Notes under the pieces: generated by a model | What the model saw: only the letters and a program-made list of their open reading frames with translations | What the model was told of the DNA's origin: nothing | The model's database searches: none | In this document: one piece after another, positions 56,190 to 63,914 of the stretch | How positions within the stretch are numbered: position 1 is the first letter of the stretch | Layout: each line of letters opens with the position of its first letter | NCBI RefSeq assembly: GCF_030687495.1 | Contig: NZ_CP117435.1 | Span: 2,422,501-2,486,500 of the forward strand | DNA: 64,000 nucleotides | Source: Pseudomonas sp. FP453 | Lineage (GTDB): Bacteria; Pseudomonadota; Gammaproteobacteria; Pseudomonadales; Pseudomonadaceae | Reading direction: 5' to 3' | Translations under genes and position numbers: made by a program

Positions 56190-57137
56190 TCAGAATTGAT
56201 AACCTACGCCGGCGTAATAACCCCAGCCATCGGAACGCGCACGGAAGTTGCCTTCGCCGAAGTTCAACTCACTGCCATCCTCCCAGTTGCCACCGTTATG
56301 AAAGTAACGACCGACCAGGGTGAACCGCAGGTGGGTAAACGAATACAGCAGCACATTGGTCGCCACCAACGAGTTGGCGGTGCGCGCCGGGTTGTCCTTG
56401 TGCAGGTCGGAGCCAAAGTCGTAGTTGGTGAAGCCGATGTAGGTCAGCGAGGCACCGTTGTCGAACTTGCCGATGGGCACGATGTACTTCATTTGCGCGC
56501 GGTAGCCATCCCACGAATATTCATTGCTGGCGCCGTAGTTTTCCCACTGGTAGCGCCCGTAGAAGTTGGCCGACAGATTGACCCGCGAATGGGTGTCGAT
56601 GTCGGTGCCCAGGCCGCTGTACAGGGTGTTGGCGCGGTTGGCCTTGTTGCTGCCGTGGTCGTAGATCCAGTCGAACGCCACATACCATTCCTTGAACGGC
56701 CCGATGGCCAGGCTGCGGCCCGCCAGGTAGTCGATGGAGATGCGCGGCTCGTGCTCCATGAACACCGGCGAGCCATGGTCCCACACGCCTTTGTCATTAC
56801 TGTTACCGATGCCGAGGATCTTTGGCACGTCGATATAGCCATAGAGTTCGAAGGGGCCCTTGCGGCCGAAGTACTCGTACTCCAGGTAAATGTCGTCGGA
56901 CGGCTTGGGGCCGAAGCTGATGTCTTTGCTGCCGATCAATGTCAGGTCCTGGTTGAACCAGTCCGACAGGTACACGCCTTTTTTCGTCGGGCTGGCTTCC
57001 GGGCTGAGGGTTTCGCCCTGTGCTGAGTCATCGAGGGGTTTTTCCTGCGCGAAAATGGGCGCGCTGAGTAGTCCCGTAACGGCGGCCAGTAGCAGGGAAA
57101 CACCAAGGGCGGCAGGTTGCCTTGCGGTGAAGTGCAT
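56190..57137 (-). CDS. tsx: Tsx-type nucleoside-specific outer-membrane channel
   Basis: This 315-residue protein has a signal peptide (LLLAAVTGLLSAPIFA) and a 12-strand-type barrel with the family start SDWFNQDLTLIGSKDISFGPKPSDDIYLEYEYFG and C-terminal GVGYQF ending in Phe. Tsx channels pass nucleosides across the outer membrane. It is first in an operon with the purine nucleoside permease. A 14-bp perfect palindrome of PurR type lies about 75 bp upstream. Confidence 0.9.
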   Translation of the reverse strand: MHFTARQPAALGVSLLLAAVTGLLSAPIFAQEKPLDDSAQGETLSPEASPTKKGVYLSDWFNQDLTLIGSKDISFGPKPSDDIYLEYEYFGRKGPFELYGYIDVPKILGIGNSNDKGVWDHGSPVFMEHEPRISIDYLAGRSLAIGPFKEWYVAFDWIYDHGSNKANRANTLYSGLGTDIDTHSRVNLSANFYGRYQWENYGASNEYSWDGYRAQMKYIVPIGKFDNGASLTYIGFTNYDFGSDLHKDNPARTANSLVATNVLLYSFTHLRFTLVGRYFHNGGNWEDGSELNFGEGNFRARSDGWGYYAGVGYQF

Positions 57138-57210
57138 TGAAAATCCCTATTCGTACGCGGTTTGGACCCGATTCTGCGGGTCGTGGTGAACTTGGCTGGC
57201 AAGTTCGTTC

Positions 57211-57224
57211 CGCAAACGTTTGCG
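57211..57224. promoter_or_regulatory. PurR/LacI-family-type operator upstream of tsx
   Basis: CGCAAACGTTTGCG is a perfect palindrome. With flanking bases, CCGCAAACGTTTGCGT differs at one position from the enteric PurR consensus ACGCAAACGTTTGCGT. Its place 74-87 bp before the tsx start, in a nucleoside-uptake operon, fits repression by a LacI-family purine or nucleoside regulator. The regulator itself is not in this window. Confidence 0.65.
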
Positions 57225-57309
57225 TACGCTGTACCAACTTTGACTATTGGCTTGAATAGGTTGGGAAAAAGCGCGATTAGTCGACCTTTTGGTCAGAATT
57301 GACCCGGTG

Positions 57310-58230
57310 TCATTTTGTCGAGGGGATAAACCGGTGCAGCGCGGTTTCCCGGCGATAATCGCTCGGCGTCTGATTCATCTCGATGCGAAAGTGCCGGTTG
57401 AAATTGGACAGGTTGGCGTAGCCCACCTCAAAGCAGATCGCCGCCACGGACATCTCGCTTTGCAGCAACAAACGGCAGGCGCGTTGCACGCGGAACTTGC
57501 GCATCAGGTCGATAAAGCCGTGGCCGGTGTTGCGCTTGAAAAAGCGTGAAAAGCCCGGTTCGCTCATCTCCAGTTGCTGCGCAATCACTGACAGGCGCAC
57601 GTCCCCCGCGAGTTCGCGCATCAGGTAGTCGAAGGCCTTGTTGATCCGCTCGGCGCTGCGTGCATCCAGGGTTGGCGCGTAGCACGGGCTGGCCAGCGCC
57701 TGGACCTGCGGCGGCGGGGCATTCTTGAGGGTATCGAGCAATTGCAGGAACAGCACCAGTCGCTGCAGGCCCTGGGCTTTGCCGATGTCTTCCATCAGGG
57801 CGGCGGCACGCAGCGCCGTGCCACCGTGAAATTGCAGGCCGCGCCGGGCGTGCTCAAACAACGGCTGCAAGTCGCCCAGTTCCGGCAGGGTCTTGCGCAA
57901 GGCGAGCAGGGCGGCGCCGTCGAATTGCAGCACCACGTCGCGGCCCTTGAGGTACTCGCCAGGGGCCAGTTCGCCGATCCAGTCGTGGGGCAGGTCGGGG
58001 CCGATCAGGGCGACGTGGCCGGCACCGAAGGCGCCGATATAGTCGCCCGCGACCAACTTGCCGCTGCCTTGGCGGATCAGGTGAATCTCAAACTCGGGGT
58101 GGTGGTTCCAGCGCGCCAGGTCATAGGGATAATCGTGTTCGAACCAGCGAAAGCAGTGGTCCGGCTCGGGCAGGATCACTTCCAGTTCGGCGGGGCGGTG
58201 CTCGAACAGCTGGGCGCGGCTGACAGGCAT
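57310..58230 (-). CDS. mtlR: AraC-family regulator, MtlR-like (polyol catabolism)
   Basis: This 306-residue regulator has an N-terminal cupin sensor (RWNHHPEFEIHLIRQGSGKLVAGDYIGAF) and a C-terminal AraC DNA-binding domain (LSVIAQQLEMSEPGFSRFFKRNTGHGFIDL, EVGYANLSNFNRHFR). It is divergent from a MtlE-like binding protein, the arrangement that suggests MtlR of P. fluorescens, activator of mannitol/sorbitol/arabitol genes. The divergent gap carries a 13-bp inverted repeat. Confidence 0.82.
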   Translation of the reverse strand: MPVSRAQLFEHRPAELEVILPEPDHCFRWFEHDYPYDLARWNHHPEFEIHLIRQGSGKLVAGDYIGAFGAGHVALIGPDLPHDWIGELAPGEYLKGRDVVLQFDGAALLALRKTLPELGDLQPLFEHARRGLQFHGGTALRAAALMEDIGKAQGLQRLVLFLQLLDTLKNAPPPQVQALASPCYAPTLDARSAERINKAFDYLMRELAGDVRLSVIAQQLEMSEPGFSRFFKRNTGHGFIDLMRKFRVQRACRLLLQSEMSVAAICFEVGYANLSNFNRHFRIEMNQTPSDYRRETALHRFIPSTK

Positions 58231-58316
58231 GGCGGGGCTTCTTGTTGTTCTTGGTAGCGCTTCAAAATACGCGCCTGCGCGGTGTCGGCGCTACCCCTGG
58301 TTTTGCCGGGCACTGA

Positions 58317-58352
58317 TACTTTTTTAACCTGGGGCGCACGGTTAAAAAAGTA
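58317..58352. promoter_or_regulatory. 13-bp inverted repeat in the mtlR/mtlE divergent region
   Basis: TACTTTTTTAACC and its exact complement GGTTAAAAAAGTA are separated by 10 bp. The repeat lies between the two divergent start codons, 86 bp before mtlR and 90 bp before the mtlE-like gene. It could bind the regulator, or form a hairpin. Confidence 0.5.
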
Positions 58353-58441
58353 CCAGTCGAGCATCCGCCACGGGTTTGTGAGGGCTGGACCAACCTGCTG
58401 TAATCGGCTTTCAACAACAAAAACAACAGGTGGATACCGCC

Positions 58442-59752
58442 ATGCTCAAGCTCCCGCAAGCGTTGTTCCTGCTGTCCGGCCTGGCGTTGGCCATGCCCAG
58501 CCACGCCGCCGACACCGTGACCATCGCCACGGTCAACAACAGCGACATGATCCGTATGCAGCGCCTGTCCAAGGTGTTCGAAGCACAGCACCCGGACATC
58601 CGGCTCAACTGGGTGGTGCTCGAAGAAAACGTGCTGCGCCAACGCCTCACCACGGATATCGCCACCCAGGGCGGGCAATTCGATGTGCTGACCATCGGTA
58701 CTTACGAAACTCCGCTGTGGGGCGCCAAACACTGGTTGGAGCCGCTGACCCAACTGCCGGCCGACTACGACGTCGACGATATCTTCCCCTCGGTCCGCCA
58801 GGGCCTGTCGGTCAACAACACCCTCTACGCGTTGCCGTTCTACGGCGAAAGCACCGTCACCTATTACCGCACCGACCTGTTCCAGCAGGCCGGCCTGAGC
58901 ATGCCCGCGCATCCGACCTGGACCCAGCTCGGTGCCTTCGCCGCCAAGCTCACCGCCAAGGACAAAGACCAATACGGCCTGTGCCTGCGCGGCAAGGCCG
59001 GCTGGGGCGAGAACATCGCCTTGCTGAGCACCATGGCCAACGCCTTTGGCGCGCGCTGGTTCGACGAGCAGTGGAAACCTGAGCTGACCAGCGCGCAATG
59101 GACCGCCGCCGCCAATTTCTACGTCAACAGCCTCAAGCAATACGGCCCGCCAGGGGTGTCCAGCAACGGCTTCAACGAAACCCTGGCGCTGTTCAACAGC
59201 GGCAAATGCGCGATCTGGGTAGACGCCAGCGTTGCCGGCTCCTTCACCACCGACAAGAGCCAAAGCAAGGTGGCCGACCGCGTAGGCTTTGCCGCCGCGC
59301 CCACCGAAGTCACCGACAAAGGCTCCTCGTGGCTGTACGCCTGGTCCCTGGCGATCCCGGCAACGTCCAAGCACAAGGATGCGGCCAAGGCCTTTATCAC
59401 CTGGGCCACGTCCAAGGACTACATCCAACTGGTCGCCGATAAAGAAGGCATCACCAACGTACCGCCCGGCACTCGCCAGTCCACCTACAACGACGCCTAC
59501 TTGAAGGCTGCGCCGTTTGCCCAGGTGACCCTGGAGATGATGAAGCACGCCGACCCGGCGCACCCGTCGGCCCAGCCGGTGCCGTACGTGGGCATCCAGT
59601 ACGTGACCATCCCCGAGTTCCAGGCCATCGGCACCTCGGTGGGCAAGATGTTCTCGGCGGCGCTGACCGGAGGCATGTCGGTTGACCAGGCATTGCTCCA
59701 GGCCCAGGCCACTACCGAGCGCGAAATGAAACGCGCGGGTTATCCAAAATAA
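58442..59752 (+). CDS. mtlE: Polyol (mannitol/sorbitol) ABC transporter substrate-binding protein, MtlE-like
   Basis: This 436-residue protein has a signal peptide (LLSGLALAMPSHA) and a family-1 solute-binding fold (TVTIATVNNSDMIRMQRLSKVFEAQHPDIRLNW, YALPFYGESTVTYYRTDLFQQAG, GFNETLALFNSGKCAIWVDASVAGSF). It should capture polyols in the periplasm for an ABC importer. The expected permease and ATPase genes (mtlF, mtlG, mtlK) do not follow; an SDR gene comes 19 bp later. ATG 58442 with AGGTGG upstream is the start. Confidence 0.87.
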   Translation: MLKLPQALFLLSGLALAMPSHAADTVTIATVNNSDMIRMQRLSKVFEAQHPDIRLNWVVLEENVLRQRLTTDIATQGGQFDVLTIGTYETPLWGAKHWLEPLTQLPADYDVDDIFPSVRQGLSVNNTLYALPFYGESTVTYYRTDLFQQAGLSMPAHPTWTQLGAFAAKLTAKDKDQYGLCLRGKAGWGENIALLSTMANAFGARWFDEQWKPELTSAQWTAAANFYVNSLKQYGPPGVSSNGFNETLALFNSGKCAIWVDASVAGSFTTDKSQSKVADRVGFAAAPTEVTDKGSSWLYAWSLAIPATSKHKDAAKAFITWATSKDYIQLVADKEGITNVPPGTRQSTYNDAYLKAAPFAQVTLEMMKHADPAHPSAQPVPYVGIQYVTIPEFQAIGTSVGKMFSAALTGGMSVDQALLQAQATTEREMKRAGYPK

Positions 59753-59771
59753 TTCTCCAGAGACATGCCCC

Positions 59772-60545
59772 ATGAAACGACTTGAAGGTAAAAGCGCGCT
59801 GATCACCGGATCGGCGCGCGGGATCGGCCGCGCGTTTGCCCAGGCCTACATTGCCGAGGGCGCCAGTGTCGCCATCGCTGATATCAACCTGCAGCGGGCC
59901 CAGGCAACAGCTGCCGAACTGGGGCCACAGGCGTATGCCGTGGAAATGGACGTCACCGACCAGGCCTCCATCGATGGCGCGATTGCCGCCGCGGTCGCCG
60001 AGGTCGGCAAGTTGGATATCTTGATCAACAATGCGGCGTTGTTTGATTTGGCGCCCATTGTCGATATCACCCGGGATAGTTATGAGCGGCTGTTTTCGAT
60101 CAACGTCGCGGGGACGTTGTTCACCTTGCAAGCGGCGGCGCGGCAGATGATCCGCCAGGGGCACGGCGGCAAGATCATCAACATGGCCAGCCAGGCCGGG
60201 CGGCGTGGGGAGCCGTTGGTGGCGGTGTATTGCGCGACGAAGGCGGCGGTGATCAGTTTGACGCAGTCGGCGGGGTTGAACCTGATCAAGCAGGGGATCA
60301 ACGTCAATGCCATCGCGCCCGGTGTGGTGGATGGGGAGCATTGGGATGGGGTGGATGCGTTGTTTGCCCGGCATGAAGGGCTGGCGCCGGGGGAGAAGAA
60401 GCGGCGGGTAGGGGAGGAGGTGCCGTTTGGGCGGATGGGGACGGCTGAGGATTTGACGGGGATGGCGGTGTTTTTGGCTTCGGCGGAGGCGGATTATGTG
60501 GTGGCGCAGACGTATAACGTTGATGGGGGGAATTGGATGAGCTAG
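59772..60545 (+). CDS. Short-chain dehydrogenase, sorbitol (L-iditol 2-) dehydrogenase type
   Basis: The 257-residue SDR has the cofactor loop ITGSARGIGRAFA, Asp at the end of strand 2 (ADIN, indicating NAD), NNAALF, the catalytic Ser in INMASQAG and the YCATK active-site Tyr/Lys. It resembles rhizobial sorbitol dehydrogenase SmoS/PolS, oxidising D-sorbitol to fructose, which fits the polyol-binding protein before it. From about residue 90 on, codons become overwhelmingly G-ending (42 G and 3 C in the last 59). The long repeat copy B begins 16 bp after the stop. Confidence 0.87.
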   Translation: MKRLEGKSALITGSARGIGRAFAQAYIAEGASVAIADINLQRAQATAAELGPQAYAVEMDVTDQASIDGAIAAAVAEVGKLDILINNAALFDLAPIVDITRDSYERLFSINVAGTLFTLQAAARQMIRQGHGGKIINMASQAGRRGEPLVAVYCATKAAVISLTQSAGLNLIKQGINVNAIAPGVVDGEHWDGVDALFARHEGLAPGEKKRRVGEEVPFGRMGTAEDLTGMAVFLASAEADYVVAQTYNVDGGNWMS

Positions 60546-60560
60546 GGGGTGTTGGTGTGT

Positions 60561-61178
60561 ATATCCGTTATTTAGGTAACGGCCACTGTTGGTTCCGCTC
60601 TTACAGCGGGTCACTTTTTGAAGAGCGCAAAAAGTAACCAAAAACGCTTCGCCCCAACACTCGGCACCTCGCCTAGGCTCGGTGTGCCCGAACGCAGGCT
60701 TGAATCCGTGGGCAACCCGGCGTCCTGCCGGGTTGCCCACGGATTCAAGCCTGCGTTCGGCCAGCGTGTTTGACGGGGCGACCCCAGATCAAAAGCCAGA
60801 GCGCGGCGGCCTCAGAGCCGACCGATTCTTTGTGTCGATCTCGGTTCAAAATGTGGGAGCTGGCTTGCCTGCGATGCAGACACCTCGGTACATCAGGCAC
60901 ACCCAGTTGATGCTATCGCAGGCAAGCCAGCTCCCACAGGGGAATGCGCACGCTTCATCGATTAGGTCGGCTACTAGGCCGCCGCGCTTTGTTTTTGATT
61001 TTGATCTTGGGCGCCCCGTTAAACACGCTGGCCGGAATTCGACATGGATTTGGGCATGCCGAGCCTGGGCGAGGCACCGAGTGTTGGGGCAAGAGCCCTT
61101 TGCTTACTTTGGGGCTTTTCCAAAGTGAGCCGCCGTAAGGGCGGAACCATAAGCTGCCGTTACCTAAATAACGGATAT
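60561..61178. repeat. Long nested inverted-repeat element, copy B
   Basis: This 618-bp relative of the element at 11991-12722 lies in the same orientation. Its ends are inverted (ATATCCGTTATTTAGGTAAC and GTTACCTAAATAACGGATAT, exact complements). The arms run on through the CTCGGCACCTCGCC block; the inner palindrome GGCTTGAATCCGTGGGCAAC / GTTGCCCACGGATTCAAGCC and a REPIN follow. Copy A carries extra sequence in its right half. Frames through it are not genes. Confidence 0.88.
60852..60938. repeat. REPIN inside the long repeat copy B, class GGAGCTGGCTTGCC
   Basis: Inverted REP pair at the position equivalent to the REPIN at 12314-12400 in copy A. The loops share CGGTACATCAGGCA and ACCCAGTTGATGC. 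Confidence 0.9.
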
Positions 61179-61197
61179 GCCCCCCCCGACCAAACCA

Positions 61198-61890
61198 CTA
61201 ATCAGCAAAACTCCGATCAAAAAAATAAACCTCCCCAGGCTTCAAAACCGCGACCGTCGCCTGCGGCCGCCCACCGTCCCCCGGCTTCTTGCGCCCCGTC
61301 TCCCGCAAATACCCCGCCTCAGCCAACTTCAACAACCGCTGCCGAACACTGGTCTTCAACACCGGCCGCCCCAGCACCAGGGAAAAAATCGAGGTCGCCT
61401 GCGGCGCACTGAACTCCCCCCCCAAAAACATCAACGGCAAGCTGCTATAGAGCGACTTGGACAACAACCGCTCCTGCACCGCCGCCACAATCAGATTGTG
61501 ATCGAACGGCAGCTTGATACTGCCATCCGCCACCGCCTCCAGCGCAAACCAGGCCTGATGCTCGGCCAGCGCCACCTCATCCGCCACAATCGCCAGGTAA
61601 TAAGTGGACGACGACCAACAACGCGGATCACGAAACGCATCCCCCACCGTACCCACCTGTTCGCTCCAGGCCAGCTCAAACCCCACCTTGTCACTGGCGC
61701 GCAACCGCTCCACGGCATCCTTGAGGCTCAGATCCTGCACGCCGCCATTCACCACCACCCCCGGCAGCGCCCAATGCCCGGCGAAGGGCTCGGCGTCGCG
61801 CTGGTTCAGCAGCAGTTTCAATTCGCCGGACGCGCGGCAGTAGAACAGGACGCAAAGGTCGACGGTATGCAGGTAGGCGCTGAGCGGCAT
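61198..61890 (-). CDS. nrtR: NrtR, Nudix-related repressor of NAD salvage genes
   Basis: The 230-residue protein has an N-terminal Nudix-like domain (about 1-150: DLCVLFYCRASGELKLLLNQRDAEPFAGHWALPGVVV). Its Nudix box is degenerate (VERLRASDKVGF lacks the catalytic glutamates), as in NrtR sensors that bind ADP-ribose. The C-terminal winged helix (about 155-225: RPVLKTSVRQRLLKLAEAGYLRETG) binds DNA. It is divergent from pncA, with a perfect palindrome between. The last 60 codons are strongly G-ending on the coding strand (40 G, 4 C). Confidence 0.92.
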   Translation of the reverse strand: MPLSAYLHTVDLCVLFYCRASGELKLLLNQRDAEPFAGHWALPGVVVNGGVQDLSLKDAVERLRASDKVGFELAWSEQVGTVGDAFRDPRCWSSSTYYLAIVADEVALAEHQAWFALEAVADGSIKLPFDHNLIVAAVQERLLSKSLYSSLPLMFLGGEFSAPQATSIFSLVLGRPVLKTSVRQRLLKLAEAGYLRETGRKKPGDGGRPQATVAVLKPGEVYFFDRSFAD

Positions 61891-61989
61891 GGAACATCCT
61901 TATAAGCAGTGGCGGGTCACAGTCTAACGGATCGAACAGATATGTCATGAACTCAATAAAGACTAGATAAACAAATGTTTCTTGCCATG

Positions 61990-62010
61990 AAAGTACATGA
62001 CGTGTACTTT
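61990..62010. promoter_or_regulatory. NrtR operator upstream of pncA-pncB-nadE
   Basis: AAAGTACA-TGACG-TGTACTTT is a perfect 8-bp inverted repeat with a 5-bp spacer, 21 bp in all. It lies 27 bp before the pncA start and 100 bp before the nrtR start. NrtR sites are 21-bp palindromes in such divergent regions, so repression of both directions is likely. Confidence 0.8.
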
Positions 62011-62036
62011 TGTTTCCAGGCCACAGGAGAACCGCC

Positions 62037-62684
62037 ATGACCCTCGCAAAAACCGCCATTGCTTCATTCGACGTCGATGCCCAGAAGAGCTTCACGCCCC
62101 TGTGCCCCAACGAATTGCCGGTGGTCGGCGGTGACCGCATCGGCGCCGAGCTCAACTACATGGCCAGCCTCGCCGGCCACCGCGTTGGCAGCAAGGACGC
62201 CCACACCCCGCACGCACCCTGGGTCGTCGCGCAGCACAGCGAGATGCTGCAACCCACCGGCCTGGCCCACGCCGACGTGACCTGGGTCAGCCACTGCGTC
62301 CCGGGTACCGAGGGCTTCACGCTGCTGGACGAGTTGCCCACCCCGTACGACTACGACTACTTCATCTGGAAGGGCGTCGAACCCGACCTGCACCCCTACG
62401 GCGCCTGCTACCACGACCTGCACGACAAACTCTCCACCGGCGTCATCGAGTACCTGAGAGCCCACGGCGTGGTGCGTGTGATCGTCGGCGGCCTGGCCCT
62501 GGACTACTGCGTCAAGACCACCGCGTTGCAACTGCTCAAGGCGGGCCTGGAGGTGGTGCTGCACGTGCCGGCGTGCCGGGGGATCAGCGAGGAGGGCGGT
62601 ATTCAAGCGCTCAATGAACTGCGCAAGGCCGGTGCCGCCATCAGCAGCACCCGCGAAGAACTGGCCGCGATGGCCACGCGTTAA
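62037..62684 (+). CDS. pncA: Nicotinamidase PncA (isochorismatase family)
   Basis: PncA converts nicotinamide to nicotinate for NAD recycling. The catalytic triad can be assigned as Asp14 (SFDVDAQKSF), Lys112 (FIWKGVEP) and Cys158 (LALDYCVKTTALQLL). Metal ligands fall in GSKDAHTPHAPW and nearby. The length of 215 residues is usual. ATG 62037 has AGGAGAA upstream. It is the first gene of the NrtR-controlled operon. Confidence 0.92.
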   Translation: MTLAKTAIASFDVDAQKSFTPLCPNELPVVGGDRIGAELNYMASLAGHRVGSKDAHTPHAPWVVAQHSEMLQPTGLAHADVTWVSHCVPGTEGFTLLDELPTPYDYDYFIWKGVEPDLHPYGACYHDLHDKLSTGVIEYLRAHGVVRVIVGGLALDYCVKTTALQLLKAGLEVVLHVPACRGISEEGGIQALNELRKAGAAISSTREELAAMATR

Positions 62685-62695
62685 GGAGACCCACC

Positions 62696-63913
62696 ATGGA
62701 AAGTGCCTACGACTACAACGCCCCGGTGATCCAGGGCCTGCTCGACACCGACTACTACACCTTCACCATGATGCAGGCCGTGCTGCACCAGCACCCCAAC
62801 GTCGATGTGGAATACAACTTCATCGTGCGTTCACGGGAAAAGCTCGGTCACTTGATCCCGGCACTGCGCGACGAGCTGGAAAAGCTCGCCGGCCTGCACA
62901 TGCGTGAAGGCGAGTTGCGCTTTTTGTTCAACCCGCGCTTTCGCGAATACCTCACCCCGGATTACGAGCGCTTTCTCGGCCTGTTCCGGTTCAACCTGCG
63001 CTATATCCATGTCAGTGAAATCGACGGCCAACTGAACATCCGCGTCATCGGCCCGATGCTGCACTGCATCATGTTCGAACAACCGGTGCTGGCCCTGGTC
63101 AGCGAGTTGCGCAACCGTGACCAATACCCCGATGTGACCCTGGAAGACGTCACCCGCAAGCTCTATCAGAAGTTCGACTGGCTGGAGAAAAACCTCAGCC
63201 GCGACGAGTTGGCCGACCTGCGCGTGTCCGACTTTTCCACGCGCCGGCGCCTGTCGTTCAAGGCCCAGCGCGAAGTGATCGACATCATGCGCCGCGACTT
63301 CCCCGGCCAGTTCGTCGGCACCAGCAACGCGCACCTGGCTTATGAGTTCGACCTGCCGCTGATCGGCACCATGGCGCACCAATGGCTGATGGTGCACCAG
63401 CAACTGGGGCGCCTGCGCGAGAGCCAGAACGCCGCCCTGGAAAACTGGGTGCGCGAATACCGCGGCCGCCTCGGTATCGCGCTGACCGACTGCATCAGCA
63501 CCGAGTTTTTCCTCAAGGACTTCGACCTGTACTTCGCCAAGCTCTACGACGGCCTGCGCCAGGACTCCGGCGATCCCATCGCCTGGGCCGACAAGGTGCT
63601 GGCCCGCTACAAGCAACTGGGCATCGACCCGATGACCAAGGACCTGATGTTCTCCGACGGCCTGAACTTCGAAAAATGCCTGCCGATCCTGCGCCACGTA
63701 CGGGGCAAGGCGCGGTTCGGCTTTGGCATGGGCACCAGCCTGGCGTGTGACGTCGACGGAGTGGAGCCATTGAGCATCGTGATGAAACTGGTGCGGGTGC
63801 ACGGCGAACCGGTGGTGAAGTTCTCCGACGACCCGATCAAGAACGTCTGCGAAGACCCCTCGTTCTTGCAGTACGCGGCCAAGGTGTTCAACGTCGCCAG
63901 CGTGGAGGTGTGA
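62696..63913 (+). CDS. pncB: Nicotinate phosphoribosyltransferase PncB
   Basis: PncB joins nicotinate to PRPP, making nicotinate mononucleotide. The 405-residue protein starts with the family signature LLDTDYYTFTMMQAVLHQHP. It contains the GTSNAHLAYEFDLPLIGTMAHQW segment with the phosphorylated His, and has the phosphate-binding region DSGDPIAWADK and FSDGLNFEKCLPI. It lies 11 bp after pncA and 1 bp before the next gene. Confidence 0.95.
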   Translation: MESAYDYNAPVIQGLLDTDYYTFTMMQAVLHQHPNVDVEYNFIVRSREKLGHLIPALRDELEKLAGLHMREGELRFLFNPRFREYLTPDYERFLGLFRFNLRYIHVSEIDGQLNIRVIGPMLHCIMFEQPVLALVSELRNRDQYPDVTLEDVTRKLYQKFDWLEKNLSRDELADLRVSDFSTRRRLSFKAQREVIDIMRRDFPGQFVGTSNAHLAYEFDLPLIGTMAHQWLMVHQQLGRLRESQNAALENWVREYRGRLGIALTDCISTEFFLKDFDLYFAKLYDGLRQDSGDPIAWADKVLARYKQLGIDPMTKDLMFSDGLNFEKCLPILRHVRGKARFGFGMGTSLACDVDGVEPLSIVMKLVRVHGEPVVKFSDDPIKNVCEDPSFLQYAAKVFNVASVEV

Positions 63914-63914
63914 C

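Noticed and set aside
58262..59806. Minus-strand open frame of 514 codons opposite the mtlE-like gene
   Set aside because: The plus frame is a clear solute-binding protein; the shadow has biased composition and no motif.
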